64,000 nucleotides of DNA. Source: CADEED01 sp039930985 (GTDB lineage: Bacteria > Pseudomonadota > Gammaproteobacteria > Steroidobacterales > Steroidobacteraceae). Made by a program: the position numbers and the translations under genes. Numbering within the stretch: the stretch's first letter is position 1; the number at the start of each line of letters is the position of its first letter. Positions 41,139 to 50,888 of the stretch are shown piece after piece. The stretch is from positions 1 through 64,000 of the forward strand of contig JBDTSV010000157.1 of the NCBI GenBank assembly GCA_039930985.1, read 5' to 3'. The notes under the pieces were generated by a model, which was not told the origin of the DNA, searched no databases, and was given only the letters and a program-made list of their open reading frames with translations.

Positions 41139-42112
41139 ACGACCCGGCCGCGCCGTCCCCCGCGCAGGAAGTCCTCGGCGTGTAACGCCAGTTCGTCTAC
41201 CGCGCGCTGCCGGGCTTCGAACGCGGCCCAGGCGATGTGCGGAGTCACCATGAGATTGGGAATGCCGGGCTCGAACAGCACGCTGCCGTTCGCCGGCGGT
41301 TCCTGTGCCAGCACGTCGATCGCCGCGCCGCCGAGATCGCCACCCTTGAGTGCGCTCACCAGCGCATCGAGATCGATGAGCGCGCCGCGTGCGGTATTGA
41401 TGATGATGGCTTCGGGCTTCATTAGAGAGAGTTCGCGGCTGCTTATCAAGCCGGTGGTCGCGGGCGTCAAAGGGCAATGTAGCGACAACACATCGGCAAC
41501 GCGCAGCAACTCATCGAGCGTGACGCGCACCGGCGAACTCACGGTGCTCGAGTCCGACGCCTCCGCGCCCGGCCTCTCGGCCACGAGCACGCGCATGCCG
41601 AGTGCGTTCTTGCAGGCCGTGGCAACGGCGCGGCCCAACGTTCCGAAGCCGACAATGCCGAGCACCTTGCCGGTGAGTTCGCGAATCGGCGGGCCGGGCA
41701 CCGTGAATTGCTCGGATTGCGACCAGGTGCCGTCGACTGCCGCCTGGCTGTATTCGCGGAAACGATGCGTGAGAGTGAGGATCGCGCCGAGGACGTGCTG
41801 CGCCACCGACACGGTGCAGTAGTCGCGGATGTTGCACACCGCGATTCCGAGCTCGCGCGCGGCTTCGAGGTCGACATTGTTGGTGCCAGTGGCTGTGAGC
41901 CCGATGAAGCGCAGGCCGGGCACGGCGCGCATGCGCGCACGCGTGATGTTCAACTTGTTGGTGAGGATGAACTCGCTGCCGGCGATACGTTCGTCCACTT
42001 CCGCCTCGGTCGACGTGGCATACAGCGTGATGCCCGGCAACACGCGTTCGAGATTGGTGGTGTCGAGATCGCCGTGACTGACCGTACCGAAATCGAGAAA
42101 TACCGCACGCAT
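41135..42112 (-). CDS. D-2-hydroxyacid dehydrogenase (hydroxypyruvate/glyoxylate reductase type)
   Basis: A 325-residue NAD(P)-dependent enzyme. The Rossmann motif is GIVGFGTLGRAVA, and the family signature residues are INTARGALID (Arg), LAQEPP (Glu) and TPHIAWAA (His). Conservation around NVDLEAARELGIAVCN supports the glycerate dehydrogenase/hydroxypyruvate reductase group. ATG 42112 has AAGGGA 10 nt upstream; the frame reaches TTG 42118. It follows the RND permease after 22 nt on the same strand, so it may be the last gene of the efflux operon. Confidence 0.9.
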   Translation of the reverse strand: MRAVFLDFGTVSHGDLDTTNLERVLPGITLYATSTEAEVDERIAGSEFILTNKLNITRARMRAVPGLRFIGLTATGTNNVDLEAARELGIAVCNIRDYCTVSVAQHVLGAILTLTHRFREYSQAAVDGTWSQSEQFTVPGPPIRELTGKVLGIVGFGTLGRAVATACKNALGMRVLVAERPGAEASDSSTVSSPVRVTLDELLRVADVLSLHCPLTPATTGLISSRELSLMKPEAIIINTARGALIDLDALVSALKGGDLGGAAIDVLAQEPPANGSVLFEPGIPNLMVTPHIAWAAFEARQRAVDELALHAEDFLRGGRRGRVV

Positions 42113-42134
42113 TCGCAAGATTCCCTTTTCCTAG

Positions 42135-45100
42135 CTAGTTCTCCCGGCGGGCGGCTGGCGATGGGGCAAATCCCGCGGGGGCTGCGAGAGTACCACCGGC
42201 CTGCGTCTGCGTGGCGATGGTCGGGGGGATGAGTTTGTACATCACCGGGGTCACGAGGCGCGCCAGCAGCGTCGAGGTGATGAGCCCGCCGATGATCACC
42301 CACGACATCGGTGAATAGAGACCGATGTTCTGCAAGGCGAGCGGCAGCAGGCCGCCGATCGCCGTGGCCGAAGTGAGCAGAATCGGCAGGAACCGTATCT
42401 CGCCAGCCTGCTCGATGGCCTCGTCAAGCGGCACTCCCTGTTCGCGAAGCTGATTGGTGAAGTCCACCAGCAATATCGAATTCTTGATCTCGATGCCGAC
42501 GAGCGCCACGAAACCGATCGAGGCCACGAACGAAATGTCGTTGCCCGACAGCAGCAGCATGAGCAGTCCGCCGAACACGCCGAGCGGCACCACCGTGAGC
42601 ACGATGAGCGTGGATTTGAAGTTGCCGAACTCGAGCACGAGGATCGCGAAGATGCCGAATATCGCGACGATGATGGCAATGCCGATGCCGCCGAACGCTT
42701 TCTGCCCGGCTTCCTTCTCACCACCCAGCGAGTAGTGATAACCGCGTGGCCACTGCATCTGGTCGAGTTTCGCCGTGATCTGCGTCGTGAGCTGCCCCAC
42801 GTTGAAACCCTTTTCGGCATCGGCATCGATAGTCATGGCGCGCTCTCGGTTGAAGCGCTGGATGAGCGTGGGCGCCTTCTCGAACTCGAGCGAGGCGAGT
42901 TGCGAGAGCGGCAGAGTGCTGCCACCGACGCTGGGCACGCGCACCTGGTCGAGCGCCGCGAATTCGGCCTGTTGTGTGATGGGTGTGCGGACCACGATCG
43001 GGTACTGCTCGCCGGTCGTATCCTTGTAGGTGCCGACGGATATGCCCGCGACCGACAGGCGCACGGCGCGATCGAGTTCGGCGGTCTGCACGCCTAACTG
43101 CTGCGCCTTGCGTGAATCGATACGCAGCTTGAGATTGGTGCGCGCCACGTTGAGCGGGTTCTGAACATCGCGCGTGCCCGGAGTGGCCTTGACCATTTCC
43201 TCCACGCGATGGCTCAGCTGCTCGATGACGCCAAGATCGTTGCCGATCACGCGAATCGAGATCGGCGCCGAGATGGGCGGGCCGTTGGCGAATTCCTTCA
43301 CATATATATGTGCACCCGGGTAGCGGCTGAGCCGCTCACGCAGGGACTGGAGCTGCTGCGGCGTGTGGCGCGTGTCGTATTCATGCAGCTGCACGAACAC
43401 TTCGGCGTAGTTGGCGGCGTCGTTGCGCTGGATATGGTTGTAGTAGATCTGTGGATTGCCGTGACCGAGATTCGCAAACCAGCCGCGTACCTCTGGCATG
43501 CGGGCGAGCTCATCTTCGACGAAACGCAATGCGCGGTCGGTCTCCGACAGCGACGTGCCGTTGGGCGATTCCACCTGGATCAGGAACTGCGGTGTGTCCG
43601 CCTTGGGAAACAGGCTCGACCCGATGACGGGCACCAGCGCCGCGGAGAGCAGCAGCGAGCCACCGAGCGCCGCGGCCACCGTGAACTTCGGACGGGCCAG
43701 GCACCAGTGCAACGCCGGCCGGTAATAGTGGTGAATCACGCCCATGACGCGCTTGAGGATTCGGTTCTCATGCGACTGGCTTTTTTCGTCGAGCACGCGG
43801 CTGGTGAGGAACGGAATTATGAACAGCGCCAGCAGCAACGATCCGATGATGGTTGTGACCACTGCCATGGGCAGTACGCGGATGAACTTGCCAGCCGTGC
43901 CGGGCAGGGCCAGCAGAGGCAGGAAGGCGAAGATCAGCGTGGCCGTGCAACCCATGATGGCGACGAAAATCTGGCGCGTGCCGTCGAGTGCCGCCTGTAT
44001 GCGCGACTTGCCCATGCGCATGTGCCGCGTGATGTTCTCGACGACCACGATGGAATCGTCGACCAGCAACCCGAGGGCCACGACAAAGCCGGCGATCGAC
44101 AGCTGGTTGAGCGAGTAGTCGAGGAAATACAGGCAGGCGAGGCCGAACGACAGCGACAAAGGGATCGAGATCATGACGATGCCGGCCGCGCGCCAGCCGA
44201 GCGGCAACAGCGTGAGCAGCACCAGCGAAATCGCGATTCCGAAATCGAAATACAACCGGTTGAGCCGGTGCCGAACGTTCTCCGATTGATCGAAGCCGAT
44301 CTCGAGGTTCACGCGCCTCGGCAGGTTGGCCGCATACGCCTTGGCCGCGGCGACCACGCGCTCGCGTACTTCGAGGATGTTGTAGCCATCCTTCTGGTTG
44401 GCGGTGACGAACACCGCGCGTTTGCCTTTGTAGCGGCCGGTGTAGCTATAGGCGGCGGTGCTCCAGCTCACGTCGGCGACGTCGCGGACCCGCACGATGC
44501 GACCATCGGCCGAGGCGATGACGGTATCGCGCACCTGGTCGAGCGACGTATAACTACCCGAGGTCTTGAGGCTGAAGCTTCGCGTTCCGAGATCGACGAA
44601 TCCGGCTGGAATATTGGCATTCTCGCTCTGCACGGCGCCGATGACCTGGGCGGGTACCAGGTTGAGCTCCGACATGCGCTTCAGGTCGACCGCCACGCGC
44701 AGCTCTCGCGCCGGGTACGCCCAGCTTTCGGAGGTGCGCACGCCTTCCACGGTCTTCAGCGTGTCGCGTAGTTCGCGGGCGTAGTCTTCCAGCTCGCGAT
44801 ACGGGGCGTCGGCGGATACCAGCGCAATCTGGATGGTGTTCACCAGCCCCGGCGAAAAACGCCGGATGACGATCTGGGTCTCGGGCGGAAATTCCGGGCG
44901 CAGCGCGTTCACCTCGCGCGTGACCTCGTCGAATTTCTTGTCGGCATCGACGAAGGTCTCGAACTCCACGGCCGTGAACGACACGCCATCGCGGATCGAA
45001 GTCTCCATTTTCATGAGATCGTCGAGCGCGGCGATGCGGTCTTCGATGGGCTTGGACACCAGGCGCTCCAGATCCTTCGGGTCGGCGCCAGGGTAGATAG

Positions 45101-45245
45101 CCGCGATGGTGTAGCCGGGAATCTTGAAGTAGGGATCTTCCTCGCGCGGCACCTTGCTGAACGCGTACCAGCCGAGCGCAACCAGGCACAGGAACGCCAC
45201 CAGCGTGAACTGGTAGCGGCGGATCGGAAACTCGAGAAACGACAT
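42135..45245 (-). CDS. RND-family efflux permease (AcrB-like)
   Basis: A 1036-residue inner-membrane pump, the usual RND length. The first helix MSFLEFPIRRYQFTLVAFLC is followed by the porter domain, then TM4 with the proton-relay pair in GLLVDDSIVVVENI, and the second half repeats the layout (FVALVGIEIKNSILLV). The presence of two Asp in TM4 and the HAE-like sequence fit a multidrug or hydrophobic-substrate pump rather than a metal pump. The frame extends to 45467 inside the adaptor gene; ATG 45245 with GGAGG upstream is the start. It is the pump of the TetR-TolC-adaptor-RND operon. Confidence 0.93.
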   Translation of the reverse strand: MSFLEFPIRRYQFTLVAFLCLVALGWYAFSKVPREEDPYFKIPGYTIAAIYPGADPKDLERLVSKPIEDRIAALDDLMKMETSIRDGVSFTAVEFETFVDADKKFDEVTREVNALRPEFPPETQIVIRRFSPGLVNTIQIALVSADAPYRELEDYARELRDTLKTVEGVRTSESWAYPARELRVAVDLKRMSELNLVPAQVIGAVQSENANIPAGFVDLGTRSFSLKTSGSYTSLDQVRDTVIASADGRIVRVRDVADVSWSTAAYSYTGRYKGKRAVFVTANQKDGYNILEVRERVVAAAKAYAANLPRRVNLEIGFDQSENVRHRLNRLYFDFGIAISLVLLTLLPLGWRAAGIVMISIPLSLSFGLACLYFLDYSLNQLSIAGFVVALGLLVDDSIVVVENITRHMRMGKSRIQAALDGTRQIFVAIMGCTATLIFAFLPLLALPGTAGKFIRVLPMAVVTTIIGSLLLALFIIPFLTSRVLDEKSQSHENRILKRVMGVIHHYYRPALHWCLARPKFTVAAALGGSLLLSAALVPVIGSSLFPKADTPQFLIQVESPNGTSLSETDRALRFVEDELARMPEVRGWFANLGHGNPQIYYNHIQRNDAANYAEVFVQLHEYDTRHTPQQLQSLRERLSRYPGAHIYVKEFANGPPISAPISIRVIGNDLGVIEQLSHRVEEMVKATPGTRDVQNPLNVARTNLKLRIDSRKAQQLGVQTAELDRAVRLSVAGISVGTYKDTTGEQYPIVVRTPITQQAEFAALDQVRVPSVGGSTLPLSQLASLEFEKAPTLIQRFNRERAMTIDADAEKGFNVGQLTTQITAKLDQMQWPRGYHYSLGGEKEAGQKAFGGIGIAIIVAIFGIFAILVLEFGNFKSTLIVLTVVPLGVFGGLLMLLLSGNDISFVASIGFVALVGIEIKNSILLVDFTNQLREQGVPLDEAIEQAGEIRFLPILLTSATAIGGLLPLALQNIGLYSPMSWVIIGGLITSTLLARLVTPVMYKLIPPTIATQTQAGGTLAAPAGFAPSPAARREN

Positions 45246-45267
45246 GGTGCCTCCGCTCGCGCAGCTC

Positions 45268-46374
45268 TCAGCTCTCGGTGGCCGGTGGCGGTGTGTTGAC
45301 GGCCTGCTTGGTGGTGTCACGCAGGATCTCGACCGGCTCGCCGTTCTCGAGGAACAACGCGCCATCGGTGACCACGGCCTCACCCGAGGCGAGCCCGCTC
45401 GCGAGCGCAATGCTGTCGGCGGTGATGAAGGCGACGCGCACGTCGCGGCGCTGCGCCTTGCCGCCATCGATCACGAACACACTGGCGCGATCGCCGTCTC
45501 CTTCCACCAGGGCGGCCATGGGCACATAAGTGAGCGGCGCTGCTTCGGTTGTCGGCGCCAGCCGCAGCCGGGCCACGAGGCCGCTGACCAGTCGCGGCGG
45601 CGGTGTGTCGAAATGCACTTCGATCGGAAACATTCCCGAGCGCTCGTCGGCGGCGCTCGCTATCTCCACGATGGTGCCGGTCATCGGTTGGCCGGGAAAT
45701 GCGTCCATGCGGATCTCGCCCTTGTCGCCCAGCTTCACGTTGACGATTTCGCGATCAGCGAGCGCGGCCCTGACCACGTAGCCGCGATCGCTGTCGCCAA
45801 GCAGCAGCACCGGGCTGCCTGCCGGCACGAGCTCGCGCTCTTCGACGAGCTTGCGCATGACCATGCCGTCGCGCGGCGCCGTGATCACCGAGTAACCGAG
45901 ATTGAATTGCGCCGATTTGAATTGCGCGCCGGCCATTGCCGCCTGGGTGCGCAGGTCCTGCAACTGTTCCAGACTGATGACCTGGTCGGCGTAGAGATTT
46001 TCACCGCGCTTCAAGTCGCGCTCGGCCTTGTCGGCCATCTGGCGCACCTGTTCAACCTGCGCGCCGACCTCGGTCAGCTCGATCTCCGCCAGTCGCTGGC
46101 CCTTCTTCACCACGTCGCCTTCCTGGACGTAGATGCGGCGCACGAGGCCGCCCGTCTTGAACGACAGGCGCATCTCGTGTTTCGTGACGACGACGCCATT
46201 GGTGTCGATGGGCGGCACCGCCGGTCCACTGCTCGCGTGCTGTATCCGCACGGGCGTGGGTTTCGCGTCCGGCGGCGCCGGCGTCTTGCCGCAGCCAGCC
46301 AGCAGCGCGGCCAGCATGGTGAGCGCCATAAGGCAGGCGCCCATGAAATCCGGCCGGTGCTTCGAGGTTGTCAT
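45268..46374 (-). CDS. RND efflux periplasmic adaptor (membrane fusion protein), lipoprotein
   Basis: A 368-residue adaptor. The signal ends in lipobox LLAGC (Cys about 28), so it is anchored to the inner membrane. KTGGLVRRIYVQEGDVVKKG and VITAPRDGMVMRKLVEEREL form the lipoyl halves, separated by a helical hairpin (EVGAQVEQVRQMADKAERDL), and a beta-barrel domain follows. It should link the RND pump to the TolC-like channel. It lies 22 nt before the permease and 14 nt after the outer-membrane gene. Confidence 0.92.
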   Translation of the reverse strand: MTTSKHRPDFMGACLMALTMLAALLAGCGKTPAPPDAKPTPVRIQHASSGPAVPPIDTNGVVVTKHEMRLSFKTGGLVRRIYVQEGDVVKKGQRLAEIELTEVGAQVEQVRQMADKAERDLKRGENLYADQVISLEQLQDLRTQAAMAGAQFKSAQFNLGYSVITAPRDGMVMRKLVEERELVPAGSPVLLLGDSDRGYVVRAALADREIVNVKLGDKGEIRMDAFPGQPMTGTIVEIASAADERSGMFPIEVHFDTPPPRLVSGLVARLRLAPTTEAAPLTYVPMAALVEGDGDRASVFVIDGGKAQRRDVRVAFITADSIALASGLASGEAVVTDGALFLENGEPVEILRDTTKQAVNTPPPATES

Positions 46375-46388
46375 GCCAATTCCTTCAG

Positions 46389-47855
46389 CTAGTTGGATGC
46401 CGCCAGCGGCAGCGTGCCCGCGGCGGTGGCGTAGTCGAGTTCGGCTTGGCGCGCGAGCACGGCGAAACGCGTGACATTGAGGTTGAGCTCCGCGCCAGTC
46501 AGGCTGGACCGCGCGTCGATGAATTCCACCTGGCTGATCGCGCCTTCATCGCGCTTGCGGCTGGCGATACGAAACGCGGCGCGCGCGGCTTCGGCGCGCG
46601 CCTCGGCGGTGGCGAGCGAGTCGGCGCTGGTATTCAGCCGATCGAGCGACTGCTGGACCTCCAGCTGCACCTGCTGGGTGAGCTCATCGCGTTGCGTGGC
46701 GGTCTTGCGCGCGATCGCATTGGCCTGGCGTACGGCGGCGCGGCGCGCGCCGCCGTCGAAGAACGTCCAGTTGAGCAGCAACGAAATGGTGGCGTAGTTC
46801 GATCCGCGGCCGAATTCGTATTCTTCGCCCTGGATGCCGCCGTCGGCGCCGAGTGACAGCGTCGGCCAGCGATCGGCGCGGGCCAGCCGCACCTGCGCTT
46901 CGCTCGCCTGCGTGAGGTGCGCGATCTCGGCGAGCTCCGGGCGATTCTCGAGCGCCGCGGAACGCAGTTCCGCCAGCGCCTGGGTTCGCGCGGCCACGTC
47001 CGCCGCCACCTCCGCATTTTCCAGCGCCGTATCCAGCGGTCGATTGAGCAGGAAATTCAGATAGCTCTGCGCCTGCGAGGCGCCGTTCTGCGCTTCGCGC
47101 GACTGCTGCGTGACCGCCAGCAGCTCGGCGCGGGCGCGCAGCACCTGGTCCTGCGTGATCTTGCCGTTGCGGAACAGCGAATCGTTGACGCGCAGATTCT
47201 CGTTGAGCAGCGCCAGGCTGGCGTCAACGATGCCACGCGTGCGCACCGCCGCCAGCCAGTCGAGGTACCCGACGGTGATGTCGCGCTTCAGCCGCCGCGC
47301 CAGCGACATGTGCCCATATTCGCTCGCGCCTAACAACTCGCGCTGCGCGCGCACCGCCGCGGGAATCGCCGGCGCGATCAGCGGCATGCGCAAGGTGATG
47401 CGCGTGTCCTGTTCGCGCTCGCGCAGAAAGGCGATGGTTTCGTCCTGCACCACCGGAAACTGCGGTTGCTGCCCCTGCGCGACCAGCAGGTCGTTGAGCG
47501 TCTGGTAGGCGGGATTCAGCAACGTTCCGAGCGGAAGCTCGATGGTGCGGCCGCCTTCGGCGCGCGTGTAACGCGCCGCGAAAGCCACTTCGGGAAAATA
47601 GCGCGCCCGGGCGGCGTCGAGTGCCGCCACGGATCGATCGACTTCGAGCGACTGCGCGCGCAGGCCGAGATTGGCCTGCAGACCCTGCCGCACGTAGTCA
47701 TCGATGACCGCGGCCAGTGGCCGGCTTTCCGCCGCGGCTTCCTGTGCGTGGGCGAGCGAACCGAGAATGCTGAAAGCAGCCGCGAGCAACACAGCTGTAT
47801 TTCTCAGATGTTTAGTCACTGGACGCTTGTCTAATGAGAGGCGCAAACGTTCCAT
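46389..47855 (-). CDS. TolC-family outer-membrane efflux channel
   Basis: A 488-residue protein with a signal peptide (cleavage near SLAHAQ, about residue 38). Two outer-membrane efflux protein repeats follow: long helices such as ALDAARARYFPEVAFAARYT and SEAQVRLARADRWPTLSLGA, with LLNWTFFDGGARRAAVRQAN in the typical second-half position. It forms the trimeric exit channel of the pump encoded downstream. A later in-frame GTG (VTKHLRN) is an alternative start. It lies 16 nt after the TetR-type gene. Confidence 0.92.
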   Translation of the reverse strand: MERLRLSLDKRPVTKHLRNTAVLLAAAFSILGSLAHAQEAAAESRPLAAVIDDYVRQGLQANLGLRAQSLEVDRSVAALDAARARYFPEVAFAARYTRAEGGRTIELPLGTLLNPAYQTLNDLLVAQGQQPQFPVVQDETIAFLREREQDTRITLRMPLIAPAIPAAVRAQRELLGASEYGHMSLARRLKRDITVGYLDWLAAVRTRGIVDASLALLNENLRVNDSLFRNGKITQDQVLRARAELLAVTQQSREAQNGASQAQSYLNFLLNRPLDTALENAEVAADVAARTQALAELRSAALENRPELAEIAHLTQASEAQVRLARADRWPTLSLGADGGIQGEEYEFGRGSNYATISLLLNWTFFDGGARRAAVRQANAIARKTATQRDELTQQVQLEVQQSLDRLNTSADSLATAEARAEAARAAFRIASRKRDEGAISQVEFIDARSSLTGAELNLNVTRFAVLARQAELDYATAAGTLPLAASN

Positions 47856-47871
47856 GTTCGATTCCGTCGGT

Positions 47872-48510
47872 TCAGCTCTTCAGATCACGGGTGATCATGC
47901 TGATGGCATGGTCGATCAGCGTTTTCGCGGTGACGCCGTGGTGCGCGAGCGCGTGCGCCTTGGTCGTGGTGAGCTGGATGATTCCGTGCATGAATCCCCA
48001 CAGCGTCACGCTCATCAGCATCGGCGAGCCGACGTCGCCGCGAATACTGCCGTCGCGAACGCCGGCATCGATGCAACTCACCAGAGTGGCCTGCAACCGG
48101 TCGCCGCCGAGAGCGCACGCCTGCTCCGACGGCGAACCTTCGGTTGGCTCGGGCGACTGCAATTCACACCGCGCCAGCGCATCGAAAAGCACGGGGAATT
48201 CCTGCGAAAACGCCACGTAGGCGCGGCCGATCGCGCTGACCTGTTCGAGGCCGGTGCGAGGGCGTTCCGCCGCTTCCACGAAGCGCGCGTGCAGCATGTT
48301 CATGGCGCGCTCGGCGAGCCCGAACATCAGATCCGAGCGATCCTGGAAATAGACGTACAACAATGCACGCGAGAGCCGCGCGCGGCGCGCGACGTCATCC
48401 ATGGTGAGCGCGTCGAGGCCGACCTCGCGGCCGGCGGCTTCGGCCGCGTCGACGATCTCTCCGCGACGGCGCTCCTTTTCTTCGAGTCTGCGTTCGGCGA
48501 TGTAACTCAT
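47872..48510 (-). CDS. TetR/AcrR-family transcriptional regulator
   Basis: A 212-residue regulator. The N-terminal HTH (about 14-60) reads EIVDAAEAAGREVGLDALTM then DDVARRARLSRALLYVYFQD, and an all-helical ligand-binding domain follows. It is the first gene of the efflux operon and most probably represses it, released by a pump substrate. The open frame continues far upstream to 49083, but ATG 48510 (MSYIAERRLEEKERRR) gives the standard length. It is divergent from feoA. Confidence 0.92.
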   Translation of the reverse strand: MSYIAERRLEEKERRRGEIVDAAEAAGREVGLDALTMDDVARRARLSRALLYVYFQDRSDLMFGLAERAMNMLHARFVEAAERPRTGLEQVSAIGRAYVAFSQEFPVLFDALARCELQSPEPTEGSPSEQACALGGDRLQATLVSCIDAGVRDGSIRGDVGSPMLMSVTLWGFMHGIIQLTTTKAHALAHHGVTAKTLIDHAISMITRDLKS

Positions 48511-48589
48511 GGGGCGAGAGCCTAGTGGGTCCCTTGACGTCATGTCAATTAGTAGAGCCGTGTGTAAATCGCTGTCGGGGGCAATCATC

Positions 48590-48614
48590 GTAAATGCGAA
48601 CCCCTCGCATTTAC
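48590..48614. promoter_or_regulatory. Fur-box-like palindrome upstream of feoA
   Basis: GTAAATGCGA (48590-48599) and TCGCATTTAC (48605-48614) are exact reverse complements separated by 5 bp. The half-site AATGCGA with a 5-bp gap has the same geometry as the Fur-box form AATGAGA-N5-TCTCATT, though the centre (ACCCC) differs from the usual ATNAT. It sits 32 bp before the feoA GTG, where an iron-repressed promoter would be. It is the best-conserved dyad in this part of the window. Confidence 0.7.
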
Positions 48615-48646
48615 ATCCACGGTACTCAAACCGCATACTGCGGGCC

Positions 48647-48994
48647 GTGAAATCGCCCGAATCGAAGGCCAATTCTCTTGCGCTCGCCGAGTTGCGCCGC
48701 GGCGAGACCGGTCTCGTCGCCGGCCTCGCGGAAGTCGCCGGGTTCGACGATGGCAGCGGCAACGCCGCGGTCCTGATGGCACGGCTGCGCGATCTCGGCT
48801 TTGTCGCCGGCGCGCGCTGCCAGGTCATTGCCCGCATGTGGCCCGCTGGCGATCCCATGGTGGTGCGAATCGGAGGTTCCACCTTCGCGCTGCGCCGTGC
48901 CGAGGCCGCCGCAGTGCGAGTAGCGCGAATCGGCGAGCAACCCGTGCCGCGAGTGCAGCTGGCGCCGAAGGACACCAGCGCCGCGCTCGCCTGA
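48647..48994 (+). CDS. feoA: Ferrous iron transport protein A
   Basis: A 115-residue protein; the last ~70 residues are a FeoA SH3-like domain (AVLMARLRDLGFVAGARCQV, then MVVRIGGSTFALRRAEA). The N-terminus is somewhat longer than classical FeoA (75 residues). GTG 48647 is the likely start; the frame to 48509 crosses the Fur-like palindrome. FeoA interacts with FeoB and may regulate its GTPase. It is 9 nt before feoB. Confidence 0.85.
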   Translation: MKSPESKANSLALAELRRGETGLVAGLAEVAGFDDGSGNAAVLMARLRDLGFVAGARCQVIARMWPAGDPMVVRIGGSTFALRRAEAAAVRVARIGEQPVPRVQLAPKDTSAALA

Positions 48995-49003
48995 CGGCGC
49001 GCC

Positions 49004-50878
49004 ATGGACGCGGTCGTTTCACAGGCGCCGTTGCGCATCGCGCTGATCGGTGTACCCAATTGCGGCAAGACCGCGCTCTTCAACCGACTGACCGGCAGCC
49101 GTCAGAAGGTCGCTAACTACCCGGGCGTCACCGTCGAGCGCCGTGAAGGCGAGCGCGTCGCCGCCGATGGACGCCCGCAGCGCGTGCTCGATCTGCCCGG
49201 AACCTACAGCCTGACGCCGACGACACTCGACGAGGCAATAACGCGCGACGTCTTGCTGGGACGCGTGGCGAACGCGCCGGCGCCGGAGCTCGTGGTCTGC
49301 GTGGTCGACGCAGTGCATCTGCCCATCGGCCTGCGCCTGGCACTCGACGTGAAGCGCCTCGGATTGCCGATGGTGCTGGCGCTCAACCGCATGGACGTTG
49401 CCGTGCGGCGCGGCGTGCACATCGACATTCCGCGTCTTTCCGCTGAACTCGGCGTGCCGGTATTGCCCACCATCGCGGTGAAGCGCGGTGGCGCCGACGC
49501 GCTCATCGAAGCCATCGAGTCTTCGCGCTGGTCCGGACTTCGCAGCGTGAGCGAGCCTCGCTGGCTTGAGCCCACCGCCGAGGACGCCGAACAGACGCAG
49601 AGCGATCTGCGCGGCGTGTTGGCAGCGGTGGGCTATGGCGCGCCCCAGGAAAATCTCTGGTTTGCGCGCATGGACGCGTTGTTGTTGCATCCCGTCGCCG
49701 GGCTCGTGGTGCTGGGCATGGTGCTGTTCATCATGTTCCAGGCGGTATTCAGCTGGGCGGAAGCTCCCATGGCCTTGATCGACGGCGGTATGGCGCAGTT
49801 CGGAGCGTGGACCGCGGCGCACCTGCCCGAAGGTCCCCTGTCCAGCCTTCTCGTCAATGGCGTGATCGGCGGTGCCGGCGCCGTGCTGGTGTTCCTGCCG
49901 CAGATCCTGATCCTCTTCCTCTTCATCCTGGCGCTCGAGGACTCGGGCTACCTGCCGCGCGCAGCCTATCTACTTGACCGCATGATGGGCGGCGTGGGCC
50001 TGTCGGGCCGCGCGTTCATTCCGCTGCTGTCGAGCTTCGCCTGCGCGATCCCCGGCATCATGGCGGCGCGCACCATCCCCAGCTGGCGTGACCGCCTGAC
50101 CACCATCATGATCGCGCCGCTCATGACGTGCTCGGCGCGGCTGCCGGTGTACGCGCTGCTCATCAGCGCGTTGATTCCGGCGCGCGGCGTGGGCCCGTTC
50201 AATCTGCAGGGACTGGTGCTGTTCGTGCTGTACGCCGCGGGCATCCTGGCCGCGCTCATCGTCGCCTGGGTCATGAAGCACTTTGCGGGCAAGCGGCAGT
50301 ACTCGCCGTTGATGCTCGAGCTGCCCGACTACCAGTGGCCGCACGCCGGCAATTTGTTGTTAGGCCTGTGGGAGCGCGTGAAGATATTCCTCTCGCGCGT
50401 GGGCGGCATCATCCTCGCGCTGATGATCGTGCTGTGGTTCCTGTCGAGCTACCCGGCTCCGCCCCTGGGAGCGACCGGCCCACCCATTCAATACAGCTTC
50501 GCGGGCAAGCTCGGCGCACTGCTCGAGTACATCTTCGCGCCCATCGGCTTCAACTGGCAGATCTCGATCGCGCTGGTGCCAGGTCTCGCGGCGCGCGAAG
50601 TCGCGGTGAGCGCGCTCGGCACGGTGTACGCCATGTCCGCAGGTGGTGACGACGTCGCCGGACGACTCCAGCCGGTCATCGCCAGTACCTGGAGCCTGGC
50701 TACGGGCTGTTCACTGCTGGCCTGGTACGTATTCGCGCCGCAGTGCCTGTCGACGCTCGCGGTGGTCAAACGCGAAACGAATTCCTGGCGCTATCCCATC
50801 ATCATGGCGGCCTATCTGTTCGCGCTCGCCTACATGGCCTCGTTCTTCACCTACCGCGCGATCGCGGGCTGGGGTTAA
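49004..50878 (+). CDS. feoB: Ferrous iron transporter FeoB
   Basis: A 624-residue inner-membrane transporter. The N-terminal G domain has G1 GVPNCGKTALFN, G3 DLPGTYSL and G4 LNRMD. The rest is the membrane core of two Gate (nucleoside-recognition) halves with SGRAFIPLLSSFACAIPGIM, MIAPLMTCSARLPVYALLI and LVPGLAAREVAVSALGTVYA, which hold the conserved Cys residues. It is shorter than E. coli FeoB (773) in the loops, as is common in this class. Imports Fe2+ under iron limitation; the palindrome 48590-48614 should confer iron regulation. Confidence 0.95.
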   Translation: MDAVVSQAPLRIALIGVPNCGKTALFNRLTGSRQKVANYPGVTVERREGERVAADGRPQRVLDLPGTYSLTPTTLDEAITRDVLLGRVANAPAPELVVCVVDAVHLPIGLRLALDVKRLGLPMVLALNRMDVAVRRGVHIDIPRLSAELGVPVLPTIAVKRGGADALIEAIESSRWSGLRSVSEPRWLEPTAEDAEQTQSDLRGVLAAVGYGAPQENLWFARMDALLLHPVAGLVVLGMVLFIMFQAVFSWAEAPMALIDGGMAQFGAWTAAHLPEGPLSSLLVNGVIGGAGAVLVFLPQILILFLFILALEDSGYLPRAAYLLDRMMGGVGLSGRAFIPLLSSFACAIPGIMAARTIPSWRDRLTTIMIAPLMTCSARLPVYALLISALIPARGVGPFNLQGLVLFVLYAAGILAALIVAWVMKHFAGKRQYSPLMLELPDYQWPHAGNLLLGLWERVKIFLSRVGGIILALMIVLWFLSSYPAPPLGATGPPIQYSFAGKLGALLEYIFAPIGFNWQISIALVPGLAAREVAVSALGTVYAMSAGGDDVAGRLQPVIASTWSLATGCSLLAWYVFAPQCLSTLAVVKRETNSWRYPIIMAAYLFALAYMASFFTYRAIAGWG

Positions 50879-50888
50879 GGTTCGCCAC

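Noticed and set aside
43209..44771. 520-residue plus-strand ORF opposite the RND permease
   Set aside because: High-GC antisense open frame; composition rich in Arg, Gln, His and Glu with no domain, and the minus-strand gene is certain.
48509..48646. Longer FeoA start
   Set aside because: The extension crosses the Fur-like palindrome and lacks similarity to FeoA, and GTG 48647 gives a nearer family length.
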